Shown here: in pieces, positions 25,734-34,485 of the stretch
Position numbering within the stretch: position 1 is the first letter of the stretch
Layout of the letters: every line of letters starts with the position of its first letter
Assembly (NCBI GenBank): GCA_963834945.1
Contig: CAWIDT010000009.1
Span: 372,001-436,000, forward strand
DNA from: R-RK-3 sp963834945
GTDB taxonomy: Bacteria > Pseudomonadota > Alphaproteobacteria > Rhizobiales > Rhodomicrobiaceae
DNA: 64,000 bases
Direction of reading: 5' to 3'
Notes under the pieces: model-generated
Databases searched by the model: none
What the model saw: the letters and a program-made list of their open reading frames with translations, nothing else
What the model was told of the DNA's origin: nothing
Position numbers and translations under genes: made by a program

Positions 25734-25823
25734 AACAGAACCGGGCCAAGCGTTTTGGTCATAGCCCGCGTCGGTCGGAGAAAGCTCCGGCCGGCGCGGG
25801 CTATGATAGCATGAAGCGGGCGC

Positions 25824-27086
25824 TTACTTCGCGGAGGCTACCGCTTCCGCCAGGGCTTCGGGCGCCTTGGCGGTGTCGAGCTGACCGTTGAAATGCTTGG
25901 TGATGACATCATACATGGCCTGCTTCACCGCTGCGGGATTGGCGTGGCCATGCGCCATCGAGCCGTAGAGCTTGCCGGTCTCGTTGGCTTCCTTCAGGTC
26001 GGCCATGCCCTTCTTGCCGCAAGCATCGAACGCCGCGTTCGAGACGTCGGTGCGCGCCGGCACCGAGCCCTTGACGACGTTGAAGGCCGACTGGAATGCA
26101 GGGTCCATGACAGCGGAGGCCATCTTGATCTGCGCGGCCCGGCGGTCGGCGCCGACCTTGAACATGACGAACTGGTCGGAGTTGAAGGTCACATAGCCTT
26201 GCGTGCCGGGGAAGCGGAAGCACAGGAAGTCCGTATCGGGCTTCTTGCCGGCCGTGATGAACTCGCCCTTGGCCCAGTCGCCCATCATCTGGAACATGGC
26301 ATCGCCCTTGATGACCATGGCGGAGGCCAGGTTCCAGTCGCGGCCGGAGAAATTGTCGTCCACATAGGTCCGCAATTTCGCCATCCGCTCGAAGGCGGTC
26401 TTCATCTGGGCCGATTTCAGCGTGGCTTCGTCGAGGTCGATCATCGCCTTCTTGTAGAAGTCGCCGCCGCCGACCGAAAGCAGGATGGCGTCGAACAGCG
26501 TGGCGTCCTGCCAGGGCTGGCCGCCATGCGCCAGCGGTATGATGCCTGCCGCTTTTGCCTTATCCATCGCCGCGACGAACTCGTCCCAATTCTTCGGGAC
26601 GGCCAGTCCGAGCTTGTCCATGATGGCCTTGTTCGCCCAGACCCAATTGGTGGAATGGACGTTCACCGGCGCCGCGACCCATTTGCCGTCATATTTGGAA
26701 AAGCGCTGCAGGGCTTTGGGGACCACCTTGTCCCAGCCTTCCTTGCCCGCGACGTCGTTCAGATCGGCAAGGGAGCCGAGCGCGGCCCAGTCCTGGATAT
26801 CGAAGCCGAGCATCTGCACGGCGGTCGGGATGTTCCCCGCGGTGACCCGGGCCCGCAGCACCGTCATGGCCTGCGTGCCGCCGCCGCCGGCAATCGGAGC
26901 GTCCTTCCAGGTGATGCCCTCTTTTTGCAGATTGGCCTTGAGCACGTTGAGTGCGGCCGCCTCGCCGCCGGAGGTCCACCAATGGACGACCTCCACCTCG
27001 TTCACCTGCGCCGCGATGGCGGGTTGCACCGCCATCATGAGCGCGACCGCTCCGGCCGTCTGCAAAAGCATTTTTCCGAACTTCAT
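25824..27086 (-). CDS. Carbohydrate ABC transporter substrate-binding protein
   Basis: The 420-residue precursor has a Sec signal (Lys-Met-Leu-Leu-Gln-Thr-Ala-Gly-Ala-Val-Ala to Pro-Ala-Ile-Ala-Ala). The mature part is of extracellular binding protein family 1, with His-Trp-Trp-Thr-Ser-Gly-Gly-Glu near its start. A GGAGGAAG site precedes the ATG at 27086. It is the first gene of the sugar-acid operon, about 90 bp upstream of the first permease. In the leader, GTTGATTAA (read on the minus strand near 27104-27113) resembles one arm of the palindrome at 27934-27962, so the same regulator may act here; that is tentative. Confidence 0.92.
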   Translation of the reverse strand: MKFGKMLLQTAGAVALMMAVQPAIAAQVNEVEVVHWWTSGGEAAALNVLKANLQKEGITWKDAPIAGGGGTQAMTVLRARVTAGNIPTAVQMLGFDIQDWAALGSLADLNDVAGKEGWDKVVPKALQRFSKYDGKWVAAPVNVHSTNWVWANKAIMDKLGLAVPKNWDEFVAAMDKAKAAGIIPLAHGGQPWQDATLFDAILLSVGGGDFYKKAMIDLDEATLKSAQMKTAFERMAKLRTYVDDNFSGRDWNLASAMVIKGDAMFQMMGDWAKGEFITAGKKPDTDFLCFRFPGTQGYVTFNSDQFVMFKVGADRRAAQIKMASAVMDPAFQSAFNVVKGSVPARTDVSNAAFDACGKKGMADLKEANETGKLYGSMAHGHANPAAVKQAMYDVITKHFNGQLDTAKAPEALAEAVASAK

Positions 27087-27168
27087 GTCTTCCTCCCTAA
27101 GTTAATCAACATTTGCGGCTGCCGCGCCGTTGCCAAGCGCATGGCGATGGGTCGCGGAGCCGTTCTCT

Positions 27169-27879
27169 TCAGGCTTCTCCCACGCATGGCGGCGCGGCGC
27201 CTTCCAAAAGCACGTTCCGCACACGTTCAAGATGGGCAACCATGGCGTCGCGCGCGCGGCGAATATCGCGCGCGGCCACGGCTTCTATAATCAGGATATG
27301 TTCCAGTATGGTAGTGCTGTCCGTATTGCGCAGGCCGCTATGCTCCCACAGACGATTGAAAATCGGCAAGGTCATATGGCCCCACAGATCGCCGACGATG
27401 CCCGCCAGCACCGAATTGCCGGTCATCTCCGCGAGCCGGATATGGAACAGCCGGTCGGTTTCGCGCGTGTCGCGTCCGGAAGCGATATCGGCGCGCATCA
27501 TGGCAACGGTCTGGTGGAGGTAGGAGACATCTTCGGGCGCGGCCTTTTCGGCGGCCAGTGCGACGATCTCGCCTTCGATGACGCGACGGGCGTGAATGAC
27601 CTCGAACGGGCCAGGCCCCCCATCGGCGAAGGCGGGCAGGGTGTCGGGACCCGCGACGACAAAGCACCCGGAGCCGCCACGCACCTCGACCGCTCCCGAC
27701 ATCTCCAGCGTCACCAGCGCCTCGCGCAGAACCGGCCGGCTCACACCGAGCTGGCGCGCCAATACGCGTTCGGGAGGCAGACGGTCGCCCAATTTGAATT
27801 CGCCGGCGCCGATAAGGCAACCTATCTGTTCGGCCACCTTTTCGTAAAGGCGCTGGCTTTGGACAGGCTGGAATGGCAC
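27169..27879 (-). CDS. FadR/GntR family transcriptional regulator (FCD domain)
   Basis: The 236-residue protein has an N-terminal winged helix (residues 8-75, with Leu-Pro-Pro-Glu-Arg-Val-Leu-Ala and Ser-Arg-Pro-Val-Leu-Arg-Glu-Ala-Leu) and an FCD ligand domain from about 95. The FCD metal-binding pattern is visible in Asp-Arg-Leu-Phe-His and Leu-Glu-His. The subfamily includes regulators such as UxuR and ExuR that respond to hexuronates. The start is a GTG at 27879, with a stop codon shortly upstream in frame. It lies between the transporter operon and the divergent SDR gene, and a perfect palindrome in that divergent gap is the likely binding site. Confidence 0.92.
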   Translation of the reverse strand: MPFQPVQSQRLYEKVAEQIGCLIGAGEFKLGDRLPPERVLARQLGVSRPVLREALVTLEMSGAVEVRGGSGCFVVAGPDTLPAFADGGPGPFEVIHARRVIEGEIVALAAEKAAPEDVSYLHQTVAMMRADIASGRDTRETDRLFHIRLAEMTGNSVLAGIVGDLWGHMTLPIFNRLWEHSGLRNTDSTTILEHILIIEAVAARDIRRARDAMVAHLERVRNVLLEGAAPPCVGEA

Positions 27880-27933
27880 GGGGCGGGTTACTCACATGAA
27901 GCCGGAGCGCCAACCATCGCCTGAATAGCCGCG

Positions 27934-27962
27934 TTGGTCAACTGGCAAGATATGTTGACCAA
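27934..27962. promoter_or_regulatory. Perfect palindrome, candidate operator for the GntR regulator
   Basis: The arms TTGGTCAAC (27934-27942) and GTTGACCAA (27954-27962) are exact reverse complements separated by 11 bases. They lie in the 127-bp gap between the GntR-family gene and the divergent SDR gene. The TGGTC/GACCA half-site agrees with sites known for FCD-type GntR proteins. A repressor bound here could control both directions. Confidence 0.65.
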
Positions 27963-28006
27963 ATACTAACGAGCTGAAAGACTTTGCGAAACCGACGGAG
28001 GGCGCC

Positions 28007-28819
28007 ATGGCGCAGCGGAAACTGGATGGCAGGCGCGCTCTCGTTACGGGCGCCTCGCGTGGCATAGGGCGGGCGGTGGCGGTTCGCTTCGCGCAGGAAG
28101 GCGCGTGCGTCGCCATAAATTTTCACGGCAACCGCGAGGAAGCCGAGGCGTGTCTCAGGCTCGCGCACGCGGCCTCGGCGGCTGCGGGCGTTACGGAGCC
28201 GGGTCATTTCGTCGTCCAGGCCGATGTGGGCGACGAAGCCGAGGTGGCAGCGATGTTCGCCGAGGCCGATCGGCAGTTCGGCGGCATGGATATTCTCGTC
28301 AACAATGCCGGCATCCAGATCGAGGCGCCCAGCGAACAGGCTAGTCCGGAGGACATTCACCGGGTGCTGCGCACCAATCTGGACGGCGCGGTCTATTGTT
28401 CCCAGGCCGCCATCCGGCGCTTTCTTGCCCAGGGTAAGGGCGGCGTCATCCTGAACTGCTCCAGCGTGCATCAGATCATCCCCAAGCCCCGCTATCTCGG
28501 CTATTCGCTGAGCAAGGGCGCGATGGGCAATCTCACCCGGACGCTGGCGCTGGAATTCGCCGGGCGCGGCATCCGCGTCAATGGGGTCGGGCCGGGCGCG
28601 ACGGTGACCGACATGAATGCCGGATGGATCGACGATCCGAAGGCGCGCGCCGATGTGGCGGCCCATATCCCGCTGGGGCGCGCCGCCGACCCGGACGAGA
28701 TCGCCGCCGCCTTCCTGTTCCTGGCGTCCTCCGAGGCGTCCTATATTACCGGGCAGACGCTCTATGTATGCGGCGGCATCACGCTTTACGGCGAATTCCG
28801 CGACAACTGGGCGTCCTGA
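28007..28819 (+). CDS. SDR family oxidoreductase, probably of sugar-acid metabolism
   Basis: The 270-residue protein has the nucleotide motif Thr-Gly-Ala-Ser-Arg-Gly-Ile-Gly (14-21), Asn-Asn-Ala-Gly at about 99-102, the catalytic Ser near 152 and Tyr166-x-x-x-Lys170 (Tyr-Ser-Leu-Ser-Lys). It resembles the glucose 1-dehydrogenase-like group. Divergent from the GntR regulator and next to the UxuA operon, it may interconvert fructuronate and mannonate or oxidise a sugar lactone precursor; this is inferred from context only. GGAGG precedes the ATG at 28007. It converges with the LysR gene 13 bases downstream. Confidence 0.88.
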   Translation: MAQRKLDGRRALVTGASRGIGRAVAVRFAQEGACVAINFHGNREEAEACLRLAHAASAAAGVTEPGHFVVQADVGDEAEVAAMFAEADRQFGGMDILVNNAGIQIEAPSEQASPEDIHRVLRTNLDGAVYCSQAAIRRFLAQGKGGVILNCSSVHQIIPKPRYLGYSLSKGAMGNLTRTLALEFAGRGIRVNGVGPGATVTDMNAGWIDDPKARADVAAHIPLGRAADPDEIAAAFLFLASSEASYITGQTLYVCGGITLYGEFRDNWAS

Positions 28820-28831
28820 GCACGCGCGCCC

Positions 28832-29723
28832 CTAGCGGCGATTGCGCCGCTCCATCCACATCTGCGCCCAGCGCACGAATTCGAGCACGGCGGGCGAGGT
28901 CTCGTTGCGCCGGTGGACCATATGGACATCGGCGACGGGCGCGGGGGTGAGCGGCCGGAAAATCACGTCGGTGCTGGTGAATTTGCTGGTCGAGGCGGGC
29001 ACCAGCGCGACCCCGAAGCCGCAAGCGATGAGGCTCGGGATCGACTGGCTGTCGACCACCTGCTGCGAGACGCGCGGCAGAAAGCCCGCATCGACGCAGC
29101 ATTGGCGCAGATAGCGCGCGAATTCGGATGAAGTCCGGGTGCAGCATCACATGCTCGTCCTCGCGCAATTCGGCGAGCGGCACGCGGCGCAGCCGCGCCA
29201 GCCTGTGCCCTTTCGGCAGGATCACCGCGACGTTCTCGCGCCAGGCCAGAGCGCTCGCCAGTTCTTCCTGCGGCGGGATGCTGCGGTTGAAGTTCACATC
29301 CGTCCGGTATTCGAGCACGGCCTTGAGCTGCAGCGCCGGGGCCTGCTCATGGATGGTGGTGCGCACATCCGGCATGTCGATGCGGTATTCGGCGAGCAGC
29401 TCCGCCAGCCCGCCGCGCAAGGTGGCGCCGGTCGCGCCGATGTCGATCTTGCCGGTCCGCCCGGCGCCGATGAAGCGGACCTGCTGCTCGGCCTGCTGGG
29501 TCTGGGCGAGGATCGCCCGCGCCTGGGTCTGCAATTCCTGGCCGGCGGCCGTCAGCTCGACGCGGCGGCTGGTGCGGTTGAGCAGCTTGATGCCGAGGCT
29601 CCGCTCAAGCAGCTGCATTTGCTGGGAAAGCGGCGGCTGGGACATATGCAGCCGTTTCGCCGCCCTGGTGAAGGACAGCTCTTCGGCGACGGCGAGAAAG
29701 TAGCGCAACTGCCGCAGATCCAT
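28832..29723 (-). pseudogene. LysR family transcriptional regulator, frameshifted as sequenced
   Basis: From the ATG at 29723 the frame gives a full LysR helix-turn-helix (Ser-Phe-Thr-Arg-Ala-Ala-Lys-Arg-Leu-His-Met-Ser) and half of the effector domain, to His-Pro-Asp-Phe-Ile. The remaining part (Glu-Phe-Ala-Arg-Tyr-Leu-Arg, then Val-Asp-Ser-Gln-Ser-Ile-Pro-Ser-Leu-Ile-Ala-Cys-Gly-Phe-Gly-Val) is in another frame ending at 28832. Removing one base near 29126 gives one protein of about 296 residues. It is divergent from the amino-acid ABC operon and, if intact in the organism, is its likely regulator. The single-base nature of the break favours a sequencing error. Confidence 0.85.
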
Positions 29724-29868
29724 ATCGAACCTATATCAATCGATCTAAACCATATATTGGACAACTCGTCTTCGCACTGCAACATTGATCGCGCGGCCGA
29801 GAGCCGGCGCCTCCTCGGCGCCCTGAAGGCCAATCTCATTCCGGGACACGCAAAGGGGATCGTTCGGT

Positions 29869-30669
29869 ATGAAATCGCTGCAAGGCTTGACGGCCGCTGC
29901 CGCCGCACTCGGCTGCATGACGCTTCTGACCCTCGCCGGTACGGCGCCTGCTTCGGCGAATGCGCTGGAAGGCATCATGAAAGCGGGGGTCATCAAGGTG
30001 GCGGTGCCGCAGGACTTCGCGCCCTTCGGCTCCGCCGGACCCGATCTGAAGCCGATCGGCTATGACATCGATATGGCCAATTACATCGCCGCGCAGCTCG
30101 GCGTGAAGGCCGAAATCGTGCCGGTTACCAGCGCCAACCGCATCCCCTATCTGCAAACGCAAAAGGTGCAGATCGTCATTTCCAGCCTCGGCAAGAACGC
30201 GGAGCGCGAGAAGGTCATCGACTTCTCCGACGCGTATGCGCCGTTTTTTTCCGGTGTCTACGGCATGCCCGGCATCGCGGCTACCAAGCCGGAAGACCTG
30301 GCTGACAAGACGGTCGGCGCGACGCGCGGCGCCATCGAGGAGCAGGAGTTGTCCAAGACGATCCCGTCCTCCGGCACCGTCAAGCGCTATGAGGACAACA
30401 ATGCGACGATCTCCGCCTTCATTTCCGGGCAGGTCGACCTGATCGCGACCGGCAATACGGTCGCGGCTTCCATCGCCAATAAGAGCGCGACGCGCAAGCC
30501 GGAGCTGAAATTCGTGATCAAGAACAGCCCCTGCTATGTCGGCTTCAACAAGGGCGAGCCGGAGCTGGCGGCCAAGCTGAACGAGATCATCGCCAAGGCG
30601 AAATCATCGGGCGCACTTGCCGAAATGTCCGAGAAATGGCTGAAGGCGCCGCTGCCGGCGGGATTCTAA
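29869..30669 (+). CDS. Amino-acid-type ABC transporter substrate-binding protein
   Basis: The 266-residue precursor has a Sec signal (to Ala-Ser-Ala-Asn-Ala). The mature family 3 binding protein begins Leu-Glu-Gly-Ile-Met-Lys-Ala-Gly-Val-Ile-Lys-Val-Ala-Val, with Gly-Tyr-Asp-Ile-Asp-Met-Ala and Val-Ile-Asp-Phe-Ser-Asp. It delivers a polar amino acid or a related compound to the permeases encoded next. Given the downstream amidohydrolases, a ureido or cyclic-amide compound is also possible. A repeat hairpin (30691-30764) separates it from the first permease gene. Confidence 0.92.
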   Translation: MKSLQGLTAAAAALGCMTLLTLAGTAPASANALEGIMKAGVIKVAVPQDFAPFGSAGPDLKPIGYDIDMANYIAAQLGVKAEIVPVTSANRIPYLQTQKVQIVISSLGKNAEREKVIDFSDAYAPFFSGVYGMPGIAATKPEDLADKTVGATRGAIEEQELSKTIPSSGTVKRYEDNNATISAFISGQVDLIATGNTVAASIANKSATRKPELKFVIKNSPCYVGFNKGEPELAAKLNEIIAKAKSSGALAEMSEKWLKAPLPAGF

Positions 30670-30690
30670 GCGCTGCCCAGTGAGAGGCGC

Positions 30691-30764
30691 AATCCTCGCG
30701 CAAGCGAGGATCCAGACCCAGATGCCGGCCTCGTCTTGACTGGATCCCCGCCTATGCGTGGATT
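30691..30764. repeat. Hairpin repeat family C, copy 1 (between binding-protein and permease genes)
   Basis: Left arm 30691-30715 and right arm 30740-30764 share the core GAGGATCCAG / CTGGATCCCC and can pair as a long imperfect stem. A closely similar element at 39624-39703 also lies between a binding-protein gene and the first permease gene of a different ABC operon. Such hairpins can protect or terminate part of the transcript so that more binding protein than permease is made. Confidence 0.65.
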
Positions 30765-30779
30765 TCGAAAGGTAGCTTG

Positions 30780-31442
30780 ATGATCTACCAGCTCAATTTC
30801 GGCGATCTGCTGCCCTATTGGGACGTGCTGGCGCGGGGCCTCCTCTTCACCGTCGTGCTGACGTTGGTTTCGACGGTGGCCGGCATCAGCCTCGGGACGG
30901 CGGGGGCGGCCTTGCGCACCTTCGGGCCGAAATGGGCCGACTATGCGGTCGGCGCCTATGTCGAGGTGATCCGCAACACACCCTTCATCGTGCAGCTGTT
31001 CTTCGTCTTTTTCGGCCTTCCCGCCGCCGGGGTGAAGCTGACCGAGGCGGAGGCGGCCTTCCTCGCCATGGTGATCAATCTGGGCGCCTATTCGACCGAA
31101 ATCATCCGCGCCGGCATCGAGGCGGTGCCGAAGGGGCACATCGAGGCGGGCCTCAGCCTGGCCATGAGCCGCTGGGAAATCCTGCGCCACATCGTGCTGA
31201 AGCAGGCCTTCATGAAGGTCTATCCGGCGCTCTCCTCGCAGATCGTCATCGTGATGCTCGGCTCCTCGGTCGTGTCGCAGATCTCGGCGGAAGACCTCAC
31301 CTACGCGGCGAACTTCATCCAGTCGCGCAATTTCCGCGCCTTCGAGGTCTATTTCGTCTCGGCGCTGCTCTATCTGCTGCTGGCCATCGGCATGCGCGCG
31401 CTGCTGCGCGGCATCGGCCGTTTGGCGTTTCCGAGGGTTTAG
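30780..31442 (+). CDS. Amino acid ABC transporter permease
   Basis: The 220-residue protein is of the HisM/GlnP type, with an N-terminal membrane helix, Glu-Val-Ile-Arg-Asn-Thr-Pro-Phe-Ile-Val-Gln, and the coupling motif Glu-Ala-Gly-Leu-Ser-Leu-Ala-Met-Ser. I start it at the ATG at 30780, with AAAGG upstream, rather than the TTG one codon earlier. It is one of two permease subunits; the second follows after a repeat-filled gap. Confidence 0.92.
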   Translation: MIYQLNFGDLLPYWDVLARGLLFTVVLTLVSTVAGISLGTAGAALRTFGPKWADYAVGAYVEVIRNTPFIVQLFFVFFGLPAAGVKLTEAEAAFLAMVINLGAYSTEIIRAGIEAVPKGHIEAGLSLAMSRWEILRHIVLKQAFMKVYPALSSQIVIVMLGSSVVSQISAEDLTYAANFIQSRNFRAFEVYFVSALLYLLLAIGMRALLRGIGRLAFPRV

Positions 31443-31859
31443 CGATGCGGCTCGCCATCCAGCTTGCGATCGCGTCGGAAATCGGGGCGAAAAAGCCCCC
31501 TCACCCGGCCGCCTTCGGCGTCCGCCCTCTCCCGCTGCGGGAGAGGGCAAGGTGGCAGGCTTGGCTTCTTTTTGCCCTCTCCCCTCGTGGGAGAGGGCGG
31601 CAAGGTCCGCAGGACCGACGCCGGGCGAGGGGGGCTTTTTCGCATGGATTTCAATCTGGCGAGGACCGGACCGGGTGGATCAGCCGCAGGCCCCGACCGC
31701 TCCCTCTCCCATGGGGAGAGGTTGGGGTAAGCGGGAGGCATCCTATTCGGAGTGCTCGGCCCCTCACCCGGCGCCGCGCGCCGACCTCTCTCCATGGGAG
31801 AGGTAAGAAGTGGTTCGACTGCCGCGCGGCCTCATCTTATCTGGATCGGGGGGTGAGCC
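31443..31859. repeat. 417-bp repeat block inside the amino-acid ABC operon
   Basis: The gap between two permease genes is filled with hairpin-forming repeats: CCCTCTCCCG ... GGGAGAGGG at about 31526-31548 and 31578-31600, and CCTCTCCCATGGGGAGAGG-type palindromes at about 31699-31727 and 31793-31803. Segments beginning CCCCTCACCC and flanking Pro/Arg-rich open frames do not look coding. The block belongs with those at 20195-20300 and 55633-55735. It interrupts what is otherwise one operon. Confidence 0.65.
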
Positions 31860-32510
31860 ATGTCTGAATTCACCTTCTCCGTCATCCTCGACAATCTGCT
31901 CTGGTCGGCGCGCTGGACGGTGCTGTTGTCGCTGATCGCCTTTGTCAGCGGCGGCATCGTCGGGCTGATCGTGCTGTTCATGCGCGTCTCGCAAAGCACG
32001 GTGCTGCGCGGGCTGACGGCGGCCTATATCGAATTCTTCCAGGGCACGCCGCTGCTCATGCAGCTTTTCTTGTTCTTCTTCGGCGTCGCGCTGTTCGGCA
32101 TCCAGGTCAGCCCCTGGATCGCGGCGTGGCTGGCGCTGACCTTCTGGACCAGCGCGTTCCTGTCGGAAATCTGGCGCGGCTGCGTCGAAGCCATTCCGCG
32201 CGGCCAATGGGAGGCCGGTTCCAGCCTGGCGCTGAATTATGTCGAGCAGATGCGTTACGTCATCCTGCCGCAGGCGCTGCGCATCGGGGTGGCGCCGACG
32301 GTCGGCTTCTCGGTGCAGGTGGTCAAGGGCACCGCGCTCGCCTCCATCATCGGCTTTGTCGAACTGACCAAGGCTGGGACGATGCTCAACAACGCGACCT
32401 TCAGGCCGTTCCTGGTCTATAGCCTCGTCGCGCTGATCTATTTCGGCCTGTGTTTTCCCCTGTCGATGTTCGCCAAACGGCTGGAGGGCCGCCTCAATGC
32501 CGCTCGTTAG
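31860..32510 (+). CDS. Amino acid ABC transporter permease
   Basis: The 216-residue protein is of the HisM/GlnP family, paralogous to the gene upstream. It shows Ile-Glu-Phe-Phe-Gln-Gly-Thr-Pro-Leu-Leu-Met-Gln-Leu and the coupling segment Glu-Ala-Gly-Ser-Ser-Leu-Ala-Leu-Asn-Tyr. GGGGTGAG precedes the ATG. The last 14 bases overlap the start of the ATPase gene, so the two are coupled. Confidence 0.92.
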   Translation: MSEFTFSVILDNLLWSARWTVLLSLIAFVSGGIVGLIVLFMRVSQSTVLRGLTAAYIEFFQGTPLLMQLFLFFFGVALFGIQVSPWIAAWLALTFWTSAFLSEIWRGCVEAIPRGQWEAGSSLALNYVEQMRYVILPQALRIGVAPTVGFSVQVVKGTALASIIGFVELTKAGTMLNNATFRPFLVYSLVALIYFGLCFPLSMFAKRLEGRLNAAR

Positions 32511-33225
32511 CATCAACGATATCCGCAAGAGCTATGGCGAAACCGAGGTGCTCAAGGGCGTCTCGATGGATGTGGCGCGCGGCGACGTGGTCGCGATCAT
32601 CGGGCGCTCGGGCAGCGGCAAGAGCACGCTGCTCCGCTGCATCAACGGATTGGAGACCTATCAGGCCGGCAGCATCGTGGTCGACGGGATCGAGGTGGGC
32701 GACGGCAAGACCGACATGCGCAAGCTGCGCCGCCATGTCGGCATGGTGTTTCAGCAGTTCAATCTGTTTCCGCATCTGACGGCGGGCGAGAACATCATGC
32801 TGGCGCCGACGGTGGTGGTGAAGACCCTCAGGGGCGAAGCGCGCGCCATTGCCGAACAGCTCCTCGCCAAGGTGGGGCTGGAGGGCAAGTTCGACGCCTA
32901 TCCGGCGCAGCTCTCCGGCGGCCAGCAGCAGCGCGTCGCCATCGCTCGCGCGCTGGCCATGCGCCCGAAAGTGCTGCTGTGCGACGAAATCACCTCCGCG
33001 CTCGATCCGGAGCTGGTGAACGAGGTGCTGCGCGTCGTCGAGCAGCTTGCCGGCGAAGGCATGACGTTGATGCTGGTCACGCACGAAATGCGCTTTGCCC
33101 GCGATGTCGGCACCAAGCTGGTCTTCATGCATCAGGGCCGTGTGCATGAGGAAGGTTCGCCCAAGACGCTGTTCGCGCAGCCACGGACGCCGGAGCTGGC
33201 GCAATTCGTCAGCGGGCTGAGCTGA
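32497..33225 (+). CDS. Amino acid ABC transporter ATP-binding protein
   Basis: The 242-residue ATPase is of the GlnQ/HisP group, with Walker A Gly-Arg-Ser-Gly-Ser-Gly-Lys-Ser-Thr, signature Leu-Ser-Gly-Gly-Gln-Gln-Gln-Arg-Val, and Walker B Val-Leu-Leu-Cys-Asp-Glu-Ile-Thr-Ser-Ala-Leu-Asp-Pro. The switch motif Leu-Val-Thr-His-Glu-Met follows. It energises the two permeases encoded just upstream. It ends 3 bases before the first amidohydrolase gene, linking transport with hydrolysis in one transcript. Confidence 0.95.
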   Translation: MPLVSINDIRKSYGETEVLKGVSMDVARGDVVAIIGRSGSGKSTLLRCINGLETYQAGSIVVDGIEVGDGKTDMRKLRRHVGMVFQQFNLFPHLTAGENIMLAPTVVVKTLRGEARAIAEQLLAKVGLEGKFDAYPAQLSGGQQQRVAIARALAMRPKVLLCDEITSALDPELVNEVLRVVEQLAGEGMTLMLVTHEMRFARDVGTKLVFMHQGRVHEEGSPKTLFAQPRTPELAQFVSGLS

Positions 33226-33228
33226 CCC

Positions 33229-34485
33229 ATGCACACTCCTCAGAACCATCAGATCGCCACCCGCATCCTCCAGCGCATCGGTGAACTCGCGGCGATTTCG
33301 GAAAGTGACGATGCGCTGACCCGCATCTGCTTTTCGCCCGAACATCGCCGCGCCGGCGACCTGATTCTGCGCTGGATGCAGGACGCCGGGCTTGAGGCCC
33401 GCATGGACGAGATCGGCAATGTGATCGGCCGCTATGAGGGCGAGAAGCCGGGCCTGCCCTGCCTGATGCTCGGCTCGCATTACGACACGGTGCGCGACGC
33501 CGGCAAATGGGACGGCCCGCTCGGCGTGCTGACGGCGCTCGAATGCGTCGCCGAGATCGCGCGGCGGGGCGTGGCGCTGCCCTTCGCTCTTGAGGTGGTC
33601 GGGTTCGCCGATGAGGAGGGCGTGCGCTTTTCCTCGACGCTGCTCGGCAGCCGCGCCATCGCCGGAACGTTCGACTATGGCGCGCTGGATGCCAAAGGTA
33701 TCGACGGGCTGACCATGCGCGAGGCGATGCAGGCTTTCGGCCTGAAATCCAGCGCGATCCGCCACGCCGCAAGGAAGCGCGGCGACATTCTCGCTTATGC
33801 GGAGCTGCACATCGAGCAGGGCCCCGTCCTGGAGGTCGAGGATCTCCCGGTGGGCGTCGTCACCGCGATCAGCGGAGCGAGCCGCTTCCTCATCGCGCTC
33901 GAAGGCATGGCCGGACATGCCGGAACGGTGCCGATGCATCTGCGCCGCGACGCGCTTGCCGGCGCCGCCGAATGCATTGCCGCTGTCGAGCAGCTTTGCG
34001 GCGGGCATCCGGGGCTGGTCGGCACGGTCGGGCAGATCGCCGCCGAGCCCGGCGCGACCAATGTCATTCCGGGCCGGGTGCGCTTCACCGTCGACATCCG
34101 TGCCGCCGACGACGCAGAGCGCAAGGGCGCCGTTTCCGCCATCATCCACGCCATAGACGAGATCGCCGCGCGCCGCCGCCTGAAGGCGCGCATCACCAAG
34201 ACGCATGAGAACGGCACCGCGATCTGCGCGCCCTGGCTGCGGGCGCAGCTGGGCGCCGCCATCGAAGCGGACGGCTATCGGGCGCTGGAGCTGCCGAGCG
34301 GCGCCGGGCATGATGGCATGGCGATGATCGAGGTGACGGACATTGCGATGCTGTTCGTGCGCTGCCGCGGCGGCATCAGCCACCATCCGGACGAGCATGT
34401 GTTGGCTGAAGACGCCGAAGCCGCGTCCCGTGTGCTGCTGCGCTTCATCGAGAATTTCCGGCCGCAGGCGGAGGCCCGCCCATGA
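33229..34485 (+). CDS. M20-family Zn hydrolase, N-carbamoyl-L-amino-acid / beta-ureidopropionate amidohydrolase type
   Basis: The 418-residue protein matches the AllC/HyuC group of M20 enzymes. Metal and catalytic residues are visible in Gly-Ser-His-Tyr-Asp-Thr-Val, Asp-Gly-Pro-Leu-Gly, Ala-Asp-Glu-Glu-Gly-Val-Arg-Phe, Glu-Leu-His-Ile-Glu-Gln-Gly and Ser-His-His-Pro-Asp-Glu. These enzymes hydrolyse N-carbamoyl-amino acids, ureidopropionate or allantoate, releasing CO2 and ammonia. With the hydantoinase and racemase downstream the best reading is N-carbamoyl-amino acid or ureidopropionate hydrolysis. It is directly downstream of the ABC ATPase and overlaps the next gene by 4 bases (ATGA). Confidence 0.9.
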   Translation: MHTPQNHQIATRILQRIGELAAISESDDALTRICFSPEHRRAGDLILRWMQDAGLEARMDEIGNVIGRYEGEKPGLPCLMLGSHYDTVRDAGKWDGPLGVLTALECVAEIARRGVALPFALEVVGFADEEGVRFSSTLLGSRAIAGTFDYGALDAKGIDGLTMREAMQAFGLKSSAIRHAARKRGDILAYAELHIEQGPVLEVEDLPVGVVTAISGASRFLIALEGMAGHAGTVPMHLRRDALAGAAECIAAVEQLCGGHPGLVGTVGQIAAEPGATNVIPGRVRFTVDIRAADDAERKGAVSAIIHAIDEIAARRRLKARITKTHENGTAICAPWLRAQLGAAIEADGYRALELPSGAGHDGMAMIEVTDIAMLFVRCRGGISHHPDEHVLAEDAEAASRVLLRFIENFRPQAEARP

